DNA from: Pelomonas cellulosilytica
GTDB taxonomy: Bacteria > Pseudomonadota > Gammaproteobacteria > Burkholderiales > Burkholderiaceae_C
Length of the DNA: 64,000 nucleotides
NCBI RefSeq assembly: GCF_021353265.1
Contig: NZ_JAJTWU010000001.1
Location: forward strand, 496,001-560,000
Reading direction: 5' to 3'
The position numbers were made by a program, and so were the translations under genes. The notes below the pieces were generated by a model, which made no database searches, had not been told where the DNA came from, and saw only the letters and a list, made by a program, of their open reading frames with translations. This document shows positions 8,415 to 15,883 of the stretch, in pieces (within the stretch, counting starts at the first letter, position 1; every line of letters begins with the position of its first letter).

Positions 8415-8780
8415 TCAGACCTCCGTGCCGGCGGCCGGTGCGGCCGGCCGGGCGAGCCGCTGCTGGACCGGCGCCCAGACGCGGCGCGTGATGACGGCGA
8501 TGCTGACGAAGCAGCCTGCGGCCGCCAGCCACAGCGCGCGGTGAATGGCGTCCAGCAGCGTGCCGTGGAAGTCGCCGAACGTCAGTGCCAGCACGAGGGT
8601 GCCGGCGATGGCCAGCACGTAGGCACTGCGGACCCAGAACTGCGCGCCGGCCCTGCCGGGCAGCGGCGCCATGCACAACGAGTCCAGCACGACGAGCAGG
8701 ATGGGCTGCAGGTACCAGATGGCGACGACCGGGCCAAGGACGGCGATGACGAGGGTGAGGGCGAAATTCAGCTCGGACAT
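8415..8780 (-). CDS. small integral membrane protein, DUF2269/DoxX-operon partner
   Basis: A 121-residue protein with three hydrophobic segments, around residues 8-32, 49-68 and 80-98, and a Pro/Ala-rich tail. GGAGAG at a proper distance upstream supports the ATG at 8780. It sits in the middle of the DCC-to-DUF2269 operon with short spacings on both sides. I recognise no catalytic motif and assign no function. Confidence 0.6.
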   Translation of the reverse strand: MSELNFALTLVIAVLGPVVAIWYLQPILLVVLDSLCMAPLPGRAGAQFWVRSAYVLAIAGTLVLALTFGDFHGTLLDAIHRALWLAAAGCFVSIAVITRRVWAPVQQRLARPAAPAAGTEV

Positions 8781-8801
8781 AGGGCTCTCCTGGGGTTGGA
8801 A

Positions 8802-9224
8802 TCAGTGACGGCGGCAGGCGCCGTCGGGTGCGCATTGACCGGTGTGCAGGTGTGCCGCCTGTAGTAGCCAGCGTGGCAGTCGATAGCGGTGCGCGGCCAG
8901 CCACTCGTACGTCGGCACGGCCAGCCAGGCGATGACGGGCTGCGATAGCGCGGCGGCAATACGCCGGTGGCCGGTCGCCGCGTAGGCTGCCTGCACGGCC
9001 GGCACGCCGATGAGCCAGCGGCCGTCCGGCTGCCGCACATGCAGCCTTGCCATCAGCGCGGCCATCGTGACGCCCAGCGCCGCCGCGTCGAAGTCGGGCT
9101 CCGAGATGTCGATGAAGTGCAGCAGCCCGGCGTCGTTACGGCGCATCAGCAGGCCCATCTCGCTGCGGCACAGTGGGCAGGCGCCGTCGTAATAGACCGT
9201 TTGGACAAGATGGCTTGCGTTCAT
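8802..9224 (-). CDS. DCC-family (DUF393) thiol-disulfide oxidoreductase-like protein
   Basis: A 140-residue protein beginning with the family signature YYDGACPLC, in which the DxxC/CxxC cysteines give the DCC name (PF04134). The fold is thioredoxin-like, and a redox role is usually proposed without a proven substrate. It is the first gene of the operon running down to 6761. A palindrome shared with the regulator gene lies only 8-27 bases upstream of its ATG, so the operon is probably repressed by that regulator. Confidence 0.8.
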   Translation of the reverse strand: MNASHLVQTVYYDGACPLCRSEMGLLMRRNDAGLLHFIDISEPDFDAAALGVTMAALMARLHVRQPDGRWLIGVPAVQAAYAATGHRRIAAALSQPVIAWLAVPTYEWLAAHRYRLPRWLLQAAHLHTGQCAPDGACRRH

Positions 9225-9231
9225 GGCGGTT

Positions 9232-9251
9232 ATTTCTGTAAATAGAGAAAT
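9232..9251 (-). promoter_or_regulatory. operator palindrome in front of the DCC-SDR-DUF2269 operon
   Basis: ATTTCTGTAAATAGAGAAAT is an inverted repeat (ATTTCT/AGAAAT) and is very AT-rich against the GC-rich surroundings. A near-identical sequence is found at 9902-9920 in front of the GbsR/MarR gene: the 17-base core TTTCTGTMAAYAGAGAA differs at two positions only. The site lies where a bound regulator would block transcription or ribosome access to the ATG at 9224. Confidence 0.75.
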
Positions 9252-9289
9252 CTAGGGGCAAAAGAAGGGGCGTCGGTCCGCCCGGCGGA

Positions 9290-9877
9290 TCACCCCATGG
9301 GTGGCAGAGGCGGGGTGACCGGGAAGACGCTGGGCGCCGCGGTGTCGGCCGCGTCGGCCGGACGTACGAAACGCTGCACCTGCGCGCCCAGCCGCAGGAT
9401 CTTCTCGAGCGTCGCGGGCGACAGCCGTAGCATCTCGTCGCTCCAACTGCCCAGCGTCTGCATGAAGTCCAACGTGCTGCGCAGCCGGTCCTGCAGCGCC
9501 GGCGACTCCCGGTCCAGCGCAGGGTCGGCGGCGAGTGCCTTCAACAGTGCGACGGTGGGGTCGAACTCGCGTTCCTTGCGCTCGCGCACGATGATGCGGA
9601 ACAGCTCCCACACATCGCCCGAGGTCTCGTAGTAGTCGCGCCGGTCACCCAGCATATGGGTCGCGCGGATGAGCCGCCAGTTCAGCAGCTCCTTCAGACT
9701 GTTGCTGACGTTGGAGCGGGCCAGCGCCAGCGTGTCGGCGATGTCCTCGGCGTGCAGCGGCTGGCCGTGAACGTAGAGCAGCGCGTGGATCTGCGCGACG
9801 CTGCGGTTCACGCCCCAGTTCGTGCCCATCTCCCCCCAGTGGACGATGAAGCGGCGGCTGATGTCGGTGAGTTCCAT
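9290..9877 (-). CDS. GbsR/MarR-family transcriptional regulator
   Basis: A 195-residue winged-helix protein. HWGEMGTNWGVNRSVAQIHALLYVHG is the GbsR-type start of the domain (written here in two parts: HWGEMGTNWG and VNRSVAQIHALLY). LARSNVSNSLKEL is the recognition helix and GDRRDYYE the wing. The C-terminal half is a helical dimerisation and sensing region ending in a Pro-rich tail. The ATG at 9877 is used because the conserved MELTDISRRFI start follows. Its own promoter carries the same palindrome as the neighbouring operon, implying autoregulation. Confidence 0.85.
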   Translation of the reverse strand: MELTDISRRFIVHWGEMGTNWGVNRSVAQIHALLYVHGQPLHAEDIADTLALARSNVSNSLKELLNWRLIRATHMLGDRRDYYETSGDVWELFRIIVRERKEREFDPTVALLKALAADPALDRESPALQDRLRSTLDFMQTLGSWSDEMLRLSPATLEKILRLGAQVQRFVRPADAADTAAPSVFPVTPPLPPMG

Positions 9878-9901
9878 GGCTCGCAGCCTACTTAATCTGA
9901 A

Positions 9902-9920
9902 ATTTCTGTCAACAGAGAAT
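9902..9920 (-). promoter_or_regulatory. operator palindrome in front of the GbsR/MarR gene
   Basis: ATTTCTGTCAACAGAGAAT contains the perfect inverted repeat TCTGT-CA-ACAGA. It lies 25-43 bases upstream of the regulator ATG on the minus strand. It matches the site at 9232-9251 at 15 of 17 core positions, as expected for an autoregulated local repressor. Confidence 0.75.
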
Positions 9921-10010
9921 TTGAGTGGCAAATGGGCTCCGTGCAGGTGGCCGCCGCGTCTCGACCAGCGATGACTCCACTGACGCACGCGCCGCCGGGG
10001 CGCGTATCGG

Positions 10011-10355
10011 CTACGAACGCGCAGTCGGTCGGAGCGCCGCAGTTCGCAGCCGACAGAACACCTGGGCGGAATGAATCGTGCTGCTGCCCAGGGCTTCGAT
10101 GCCCTCATGGACGCAGCCCTGCGCATCGCGAACGCACAGACAGGCCAGGCCCGGTGGTAAGCCGTTCAGCAGCCAGTACAGGCCGATCACCTCGCCTTCA
10201 GCGCCTACGAGGTCAACGAGTGCGACATCGGCCTCCGGCTCGTCGCGTGCCAGGGCAGCTGCGAAGGCGCTCTCCAAGCGATCAGCGATGGGCCGCATGG
10301 CTGGTATTCCTGCAAACGGCGCGAGCTCGGCGTCGAAGAGCCTCAGCGTGGCCAT
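10011..10355 (-). CDS. hypothetical protein
   Basis: A 114-residue frame with ATG start and balanced composition, containing the stretches ADVALVDLVGAEGEVIGLYW and CLCVRDAQGC, which look like beta-strands rather than a GC shadow. I do not recognise a family. It overlaps the upstream minus-strand frame by 13 bases, suggesting a two-gene unit. The region near 10000-11200 lacks conserved genes and holds a small mobile element, so recent acquisition or decay is possible. Confidence 0.4.
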   Translation of the reverse strand: MATLRLFDAELAPFAGIPAMRPIADRLESAFAAALARDEPEADVALVDLVGAEGEVIGLYWLLNGLPPGLACLCVRDAQGCVHEGIEALGSSTIHSAQVFCRLRTAALRPTARS

Positions 10356-10615
10356 GGGACGCCCTCCTTGGCGGCCGGCGCCGCCAGCAGCGCCACGACG
10401 TGATAGCTGTAACCAGATTGCGGCCTCAGCCGGGGCCGTTGCTCCCGGCAGAAGCCGCTGCCGACCACCTCTCCCGAGCGGTCATGCGTCATCTCCCAAT
10501 AGAAGCCTGCTTCGGCGCACCGCGCGCCGAAGCAGGCGCGGTCTCGAACTGACTTGGCATGGCAACTCCGTGTCGTGGGAAGGGCGGGTGCCGGAATGCA
10601 GCCGCTCCTGGTCAC
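10343..10615 (-). CDS. hypothetical protein, possibly a remnant
   Basis: A 90-codon frame opened by GTG at 10615. The middle and end (ARCAEAGFYWEMTHDRSGEVV, a stretch rich in aromatic and charged residues, split here by its own Cys) look coding, whereas the first 25 residues look random. The true start may therefore be internal or missing. No family is recognised. It overlaps the next frame by 13 bases. Confidence 0.3.
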   Translation of the reverse strand: MTRSGCIPAPALPTTRSCHAKSVRDRACFGARCAEAGFYWEMTHDRSGEVVGSGFCREQRPRLRPQSGYSYHVVALLAAPAAKEGVPWPR

Positions 10616-10777
10616 AAATACGTAGTTCGATGTGTGCGGCGGCCATCCAAGTTAGGGATCAGGCACGAATCAATCAGCTCAGGGCGGCTTGATCGAGACG
10701 CATGACGGCGAAGCGGTAAGAAATGGCTCGCTCGCCTGCACGGCTGCGTCCATCGCCAGCCGCGAACGAGGGCCTTC

Positions 10778-10944
10778 GGCCGATTCTGTTGAAAAACTCG
10801 GCGCGCCGGCCTTGATGCACTTTTCCAGGGGTGCTCAGACCATCCCCGAGGGGGCGATCGTTGATCCTGGATCGATCTGAGCGGTCGAACTTTCTCCGGC
10901 AGCGTGCGCGCGATCGCAGATCGAGTTTTTCAACAGAATCGGCC
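10778..10944. mobile_element. miniature inverted-repeat element (MITE-like)
   Basis: GATTCTGTTGAAAAACTCG at 10782-10800 recurs as its exact reverse complement CGAGTTTTTCAACAGAATC at 10922-10940. Both ends are flanked by GGCC (10778-10781 and 10941-10944), consistent with a 4-base target duplication. The unit between the outer ends is 159 bases, with no open frame of note inside. This is the expected layout of a non-autonomous transposable element. Because GGCC is its own reverse complement, the repeat could alternatively be 23 bases with no duplication. The parent transposase family is not identified. Confidence 0.65.
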
Positions 10945-11250
10945 ACTTGCAGATGGTCGCCGACGTCAAGTCGCAGGTGGGCTGGACGTGGCGTCCAAGT
11001 CGACGTCAACGCCAGCATTTGGGCGGCGAGGTCGAGCAAGCGTTGGACCACTACGGGCCGGACCCAGTCATGCCCTGCTGTATGCGATAACGGGCAAGCA
11101 GTCGTCGGCTTGCGCTGAATGTTTCCGCACTGGCTGACGGCCTTTGGCGGCGATAGGCGCGCCCCCAAACCACCCCGCGTCGCCACCAGCTGACCGGCAA
11201 GCCTTCTTCTTGCCTATCATGCGGCCCGTTTTTGTAGCCGGGAGTGCCTC
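10945..11250. other. gene-poor stretch between the MITE and the AIM24 gene
   Basis: I see no convincing complete gene. A short plus frame just after the element (from about 10945 to 11090) has a plausible amino-acid mix and may be the end of a disrupted gene. The last 40 bases, with the GC drop around CTTCTTGCCTATCATGCGG, could hold the promoter of the downstream gene. Confidence 0.3.
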
Positions 11251-12063
11251 ATGGCCATGGATGTAGTCGACTTCGAGATCAAGGGTTCTGAGATGCAGTT
11301 CGTCGAGATCGAGCTCGATCCCGGCGAGGCGGCCATCGGCGAGGCCGGGTCGATGTTCTTCATGGACTCGGCCATCGGCATGGATGCCGTTTTCGGCGAC
11401 GGTTCGGCCAGCCAGGGTGGCTTTCTCGGCAAGTTGCTGGGTGCGGGCAAGCGGCTGCTCACTGGCGAGTCGCTGTTCACGACCGTGTACACCAACCACG
11501 GCAGCGGCAAGCAGCGCGTGGCTTTCGCCGCGCCCTACCCGGGCAAGATCATCCCGATGGACCTGCGCCAGCTCGGCGGCACGCTGATCTGCCAGAAGGA
11601 CGCCTTCCTCTGCGCGGCGCGCGGCGTGAGCCTCGGCATCGCTTTCCAGCAGAAGCTGTCGGCCGGCTTCTTCGGCGGTGAGGGTTTCATCATGGAGCGG
11701 CTGGACGGCGACGGCATGGCCTTCGTGCATGCCGGCGGCACCATCGTGCGCCGCAGCCTGCAGCCGGGCCAGACGCTGCTGGTGGACACGGGCTGCGTGG
11801 TGGCCTACACGCCGAGCGTAAATTTCGAGATCCAGTACGTCGGCAAGATCAAGACGGCGCTGTTCGGTGGCGAGGGCCTGTTCCTGGCCAAGCTGACCGG
11901 CCCCGGCGAGGTCTGGCTGCAGAGCCTTCCGTTCTCGCGCCTGGCCTCGCGCATCTTCGCGGCGGCACCGCAGAACGGCGGCCACAAGGAAGAGGGCTCG
12001 GTGCTCGGCGGCTTCGCGGCCGGCGGCCTGCTCGGGGGCATCCTGGGCGGCGACGACGAGTGA
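11251..12063 (+). CDS. TIGR00266/AIM24 family protein
   Basis: A 270-residue protein with the AIM24 beta-sandwich features: ELDPGEAAIGEAGSMFFMD near the N-terminus, the central GEGFIMERLDGDG and FVHAGGTIVRR, and LFGGEGLFLAKLTGPG with QSLPFSRLA near the end. A Gly-rich tail GGFAAGGLLGGILGG closes it. The family is widespread and its bacterial function is unknown. It is a single gene followed by an intrinsic terminator. Confidence 0.85.
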   Translation: MAMDVVDFEIKGSEMQFVEIELDPGEAAIGEAGSMFFMDSAIGMDAVFGDGSASQGGFLGKLLGAGKRLLTGESLFTTVYTNHGSGKQRVAFAAPYPGKIIPMDLRQLGGTLICQKDAFLCAARGVSLGIAFQQKLSAGFFGGEGFIMERLDGDGMAFVHAGGTIVRRSLQPGQTLLVDTGCVVAYTPSVNFEIQYVGKIKTALFGGEGLFLAKLTGPGEVWLQSLPFSRLASRIFAAAPQNGGHKEEGSVLGGFAAGGLLGGILGGDDE

Positions 12064-12128
12064 GCTCGCGGGCAGGTTGACATGGGTCAGCCCTCGCTCA
12101 GGCACGCTCGGTAAACTGGCGCAGAGCA

Positions 12129-12153
12129 GGGCGGCAACGGGCCGCCCTTTTTT
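12129..12153 (+). terminator. intrinsic terminator after the AIM24 family gene
   Basis: GGGCGGC at 12129-12135 pairs with GCCGCCC at 12141-12147 across a 5-base loop and is followed directly by TTTTTT. Confidence 0.85.
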
Positions 12154-12168
12154 CGTCGGAGATCCGGG

Positions 12169-13155
12169 ATGTTGCGCAGTTTGACGGTGGCCTTGGCATG
12201 GTTGGTGGCTCTGGGAGCCCAGGCCCAGACAGCGCGTCCTCCGGTCTTCGTGCTGAACTCGCTGGACGCCGACATCGCCGTCGTCGACCCGGTGACCTTC
12301 AAGGTCACCAAGCGCATCCCCACGGGCAAAGAGCCGCATCACCTGTACATGTCGCCCGACGAGAAGTCCGTCATCGTCGCCAACGCATTGGGCGATTCGC
12401 TGACCTTCCTGGACCCGCGCACGGCCGAGGTCCAGCGCGTCGTGCGCGGCATCTCCGACCCCTACCACCTGCGTTTCTCGCCGGACATGAAGTGGTTCGT
12501 CACCGCTTCCAACCGGCTGGATCGCGTGGACATCTACCGCTGGCAGGGCAGCACGGCGGCCGAGCCGCTGCAGCTCGTCAAGCGCATCCCGGCGCCCAAG
12601 ACGCCCAGCCACCTGAACATCGACACGAAGAGCACGACGCTCTACGCCAGCCTGCAGGACAGCGACGAGCTGCTGGCCATCGACCTGGCGACGCAGACGG
12701 TGAAGTGGAAGACCACCGTCGGCAAGATGCCCGCCGACATCTACCTGACGGCTGACGACCGCTTCATCCTCGTGGGGCTGACGGGCGACAAGGCCGTCGA
12801 GGTGTGGGACGTCAGCGGCGCGGCGCCGAAGTTCGTCAAGCGCATCGCCACCGGCGACGGCGCCCACTCCTTCCGCGCCTGGGGCGACAAGCGCCATGTG
12901 CTCGTGTCCAACCGCGCTGGCAACACGATCAGCAAGATTGACACTGCGACGATGAGTGTCGTCGACCAGTTCCCCGGCCCCTCGGGCCCGGATGACATGG
13001 AGCTGCTGACCGACGGCAAGACACTACTTGTCACGTCGCGCTGGGCCGGCAAGCTGACCGAGATCGACACGACCACGCGCAAGGTGGTGCGCCAGGTCAA
13101 GGTCGGCAAGTCTCCGCACGGCATTTGGACGCTCGACCACAAACCCAGGCTGTGA
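12169..13155 (+). CDS. secreted YncE-type beta-propeller protein
   Basis: A 328-residue protein with a clear signal peptide (MLRSLTVALAWLVALGAQAQ). The remainder is made of repeated blocks of the form PDEKSVIVAN, PDMKWFVTAS, TADDRFILVG and TDGKTLLVTS, each ending a propeller blade. This is the YVTN/cytochrome-D1-like repeat architecture. Such periplasmic proteins are often accessory to redox or metal systems, but nothing here fixes a ligand. GGAGATCCGGG precedes the ATG. Confidence 0.8.
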   Translation: MLRSLTVALAWLVALGAQAQTARPPVFVLNSLDADIAVVDPVTFKVTKRIPTGKEPHHLYMSPDEKSVIVANALGDSLTFLDPRTAEVQRVVRGISDPYHLRFSPDMKWFVTASNRLDRVDIYRWQGSTAAEPLQLVKRIPAPKTPSHLNIDTKSTTLYASLQDSDELLAIDLATQTVKWKTTVGKMPADIYLTADDRFILVGLTGDKAVEVWDVSGAAPKFVKRIATGDGAHSFRAWGDKRHVLVSNRAGNTISKIDTATMSVVDQFPGPSGPDDMELLTDGKTLLVTSRWAGKLTEIDTTTRKVVRQVKVGKSPHGIWTLDHKPRL

Positions 13156-13294
13156 GTGTGACGCGCCTCGTCCAAGGAGTACCTTGGCCTGTCCCCCGCG
13201 GGGACGGCGATGCTTGCCGGGTCGAACGGCAAGCACATCGCCGTCGTGGGCTGGCTTGGGAGCGGCCCGGCTCTTGCCCCGAAAAGAGCGAGAC

Positions 13295-14071
13295 ATGAGA
13301 GCGTGGCTGTTAGCGCTGGCGGTCACGACGGCCGCAGCGCAGCCGGCTTGCGACAAGCCGGTCTACCTGACGTTCGATACCGGCCACATGGGGGTGGCGC
13401 CGCTGATCGCTGAGACGCTCAAGAAGCACAACGCGAAGGCGACATTCTTCCTCGCGAACGAACCGACGCAGACCGGCGGAACGACGCTGGACGAGACCTG
13501 GGCGCCGTGGTGGCGCGAGCGCGTAGCCGAGGGGCATGACTTCGGCTCGCACACATGGGACCACGACGTGTTCCTGGAGGACCTGCCGGATGCCGAGGCC
13601 AAGGTCGCGCGCTTCAAGGTGCGGACGCAGGCCGGCGTCAACCCGCCGGTCGTGCGCGAAGTGACGGCCGAGCAATACTGCGCGAGCTTGAAGAAGGTCA
13701 GCGAGCGCTTCACCGCGATGACCGGCCGCCCCCTGGACCCGATCTTCCGTGCGCCCGCAGGCCGCACGTCTGCCGCGTTGCTGAACACGGCTCGAGCCTG
13801 CGGCTTCACCCACGTGGGCTGGAGCCGCGCGGGCTTCCTGGGCGACGAATTGCCCAGCCAGACCTTCCCGAACGCGCAGCTGCTGGAGAAGGCGCTGCGC
13901 GACATCAAGCCGGGCGACATCCTGATGGCCCACCTGGGCATCTGGGAGCGCCAAGACCCCTGGGCGCCTGCGGTGCTGGAGCCGCTGCTGACCGGCCTGG
14001 AGCAGCGCGGCCTATGCTTCGCACCGCTGCACGACCACCCCCGCTACGCTCCACTTTTCAAGAAGCCGTGA
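13295..14071 (+). CDS. exported polysaccharide deacetylase (NodB-like)
   Basis: A 258-residue protein with a signal peptide (about residues 1-16) and a NodB homology domain. Motif 1 reads LTFDTGH rather than the usual TFDDG, so the second Asp is replaced by Thr. Motif 2 is SHTWDH with both metal histidines. Motif 3 is FRAPAGR, and DILMAHLG carries the last His. The likely reaction is metal-dependent de-N-acetylation of a cell-envelope glycan; the changed motif 1 makes activity less certain. It opens an operon, overlapping the next gene by 4 bases (GTGA). Confidence 0.8.
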   Translation: MRAWLLALAVTTAAAQPACDKPVYLTFDTGHMGVAPLIAETLKKHNAKATFFLANEPTQTGGTTLDETWAPWWRERVAEGHDFGSHTWDHDVFLEDLPDAEAKVARFKVRTQAGVNPPVVREVTAEQYCASLKKVSERFTAMTGRPLDPIFRAPAGRTSAALLNTARACGFTHVGWSRAGFLGDELPSQTFPNAQLLEKALRDIKPGDILMAHLGIWERQDPWAPAVLEPLLTGLEQRGLCFAPLHDHPRYAPLFKKP

Positions 14072-15045
14072 TCGACTGGATCTCCAACGCCTTCGACACC
14101 CTGCAACTGCTGCTGTACGAGAACGTCGTGCAGCCCATTGTCTTCGGCCTGGGATTCGGCAACCTGCTGGAAGACGCGTTCGACGCGACCGGCTGGTTGC
14201 TGTGGGGCCTCATCCAGATCGCCGTGCTGCTGCTGGGCATCGGCCTGCTGGAGCGCCGCTGGCCCGTGGAGCCAGTGACCGACCGCGCGGCCGTGCGCAC
14301 CGACGTCGTCTACACGCTGATCCACCGACTGGGCCTCGTGCGCCTCGTGATGTTCTTCAGCATCCAGCCGCTGTGGGATGGCATCGCCGGCCAGCTGCGG
14401 CTGGCGGGCCTGCCGACCTGGCAGATCGACGGCCTGTGGCCCGGCGTGACCGACGTCGCCTGGGTGAGCTTCCTTGTCTATCTCGTCGTCTTCGACTTCG
14501 TGAACTACTGGCTGCACCGCGCGCAGCATCAGTTCAACTGGTGGTGGGCGTTGCACAGCCTGCATCACAGCCAGCGCCAGATGACGATGTGGAGCGACAA
14601 CCGCGTCCACCTGCTGGACGATGTGCTGATGGCCACCGTCTTCGCGCTGCTGGCGCGGCTGATCGGCGTGGAGCCGGGCCAGTTCATTGCCATCACGGTC
14701 ATCACGCAGCTGCACGAGAGCCTGCAGCACGCCAACGCGCGCATCCATTTCGGCCGCTGGGGCGAGCGGCTTTTGATCAGCCCTCGCTTCCACCGCCGCC
14801 ACCACAGCATCGGCATCGGTCACGAGACGAACGGGCGCGGCACGCTGGGCGGCCACAACTTCGGCGTGCTGTTGCCGCTGTGGGACCAGCTCTTCGGGAC
14901 CGCCGATTTCCAGCACCGCTTCGACGCCACCGGCGTGCGCGACCAACTGCCCGAGGAGGGCGGACACGACTACGGTCGCGGCTTCTGGCGCCAGCAGTGG
15001 TTGGGCCTGACGCGCCTGGCTGCTTCCTTCCGAAAGGTCGTCTGA
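14068..15045 (+). CDS. fatty acid hydroxylase / sterol desaturase family membrane protein
   Basis: A 325-residue integral membrane protein with four or five hydrophobic helices in the first 150 residues. The di-iron histidine clusters HRAQH, HSLHH and HRRHH are all present, as required for the superfamily. The chemistry is O2-dependent hydroxylation or desaturation of a lipid whose identity cannot be read. The GTG start at 14068 overlaps the stop of the NodB gene, and its TGA overlaps the next ATG by one base, so the three genes are translationally coupled. Confidence 0.85.
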   Translation: MIDWISNAFDTLQLLLYENVVQPIVFGLGFGNLLEDAFDATGWLLWGLIQIAVLLLGIGLLERRWPVEPVTDRAAVRTDVVYTLIHRLGLVRLVMFFSIQPLWDGIAGQLRLAGLPTWQIDGLWPGVTDVAWVSFLVYLVVFDFVNYWLHRAQHQFNWWWALHSLHHSQRQMTMWSDNRVHLLDDVLMATVFALLARLIGVEPGQFIAITVITQLHESLQHANARIHFGRWGERLLISPRFHRRHHSIGIGHETNGRGTLGGHNFGVLLPLWDQLFGTADFQHRFDATGVRDQLPEEGGHDYGRGFWRQQWLGLTRLAASFRKVV

Positions 15046-15878
15046 TGCAAGGGCTTGCCGATGCCTTCTGGCGCGCCGTCGCCTACTGCCTGCACCCCCG
15101 CGTCATCGGCCTATCGTTGCTGCCGCTGGTGATCTCCGGCGTGGCCGTGTTCGGCTTCATGTTCTTCTTCTGGGAGTCTGCCGTTGCCAGCGTGCGGGCG
15201 ACGCTGGAGAGCTGGATGCTCGTCGAGAGCCTGCTTCACTGGCTGGACTCCTTCGGACTGCAGGCCTTCCGCAGCGCGCTGGCGGCCATCGTCGTGCTGG
15301 CCGGTGTGCTGCCGGTTGTCATCCTGCTGAGCCTGCTGCTGGTGGCACTGTGCATGACGCCGGCCATCGTGCGGCTCGTCGCCGAGCGGCGCTTCCCGGG
15401 CCTGGAGAAGAAGCATGGCGGCACGCTGGCGCAGAGCCTCGCAGCGTCGCTGGGCGCCACGTTGCTGGCGCTGGTGCTGATCGCACTGTCGATGCCGCTG
15501 TGGCTGATTCCGCCGCTGGTCATGGTGCTGCCGCCGCTGATCTGGGGCTGGCTGACCTACCGCGTCTTCGGCTTCGACGTGCTGGCCGAACATGCCTCGG
15601 CCGACGAACGCCGCGCGCTGTTGAAGCGGCATCGCCTGCCGATGCTGGCGATGGGCGTCGTCTGCGGTTACCTGGGCGCCGTGCCCTCGCTGATCTGGGC
15701 TGTCTCCGGCGTCGCGGGCATCATCTTCGCGCCGTTCACCATCCTCGTGGCGATCTGGCTCTACACGCTGGTGTTCGCCTTCTCCACGGCCTGGTTCACG
15801 CACTACGCACTCGCCGCGCTGCAGGCGCAGCGGGCGGCGGAGCCGGTCTTCGTTTCTGAAGTTCTTCCTGGGGCCTGA
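15045..15878 (+). CDS. EI24/CysZ-like integral membrane protein
   Basis: A 277-residue protein with about six transmembrane segments, including paired hydrophobic helices around residues 22-45, 75-105, 140-175 and 200-250. The organisation and the LPLVISGV and WGWLTYRVFGFDVLAEHAS stretches fit the EI24 domain (PF07264). CysZ homologues move sulfate, but that is not implied here. The ATG shares a base with the previous stop, and the next gene starts 5 bases after the stop. Confidence 0.75.
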   Translation: MQGLADAFWRAVAYCLHPRVIGLSLLPLVISGVAVFGFMFFFWESAVASVRATLESWMLVESLLHWLDSFGLQAFRSALAAIVVLAGVLPVVILLSLLLVALCMTPAIVRLVAERRFPGLEKKHGGTLAQSLAASLGATLLALVLIALSMPLWLIPPLVMVLPPLIWGWLTYRVFGFDVLAEHASADERRALLKRHRLPMLAMGVVCGYLGAVPSLIWAVSGVAGIIFAPFTILVAIWLYTLVFAFSTAWFTHYALAALQAQRAAEPVFVSEVLPGA

Positions 15879-15883
15879 AGCGC

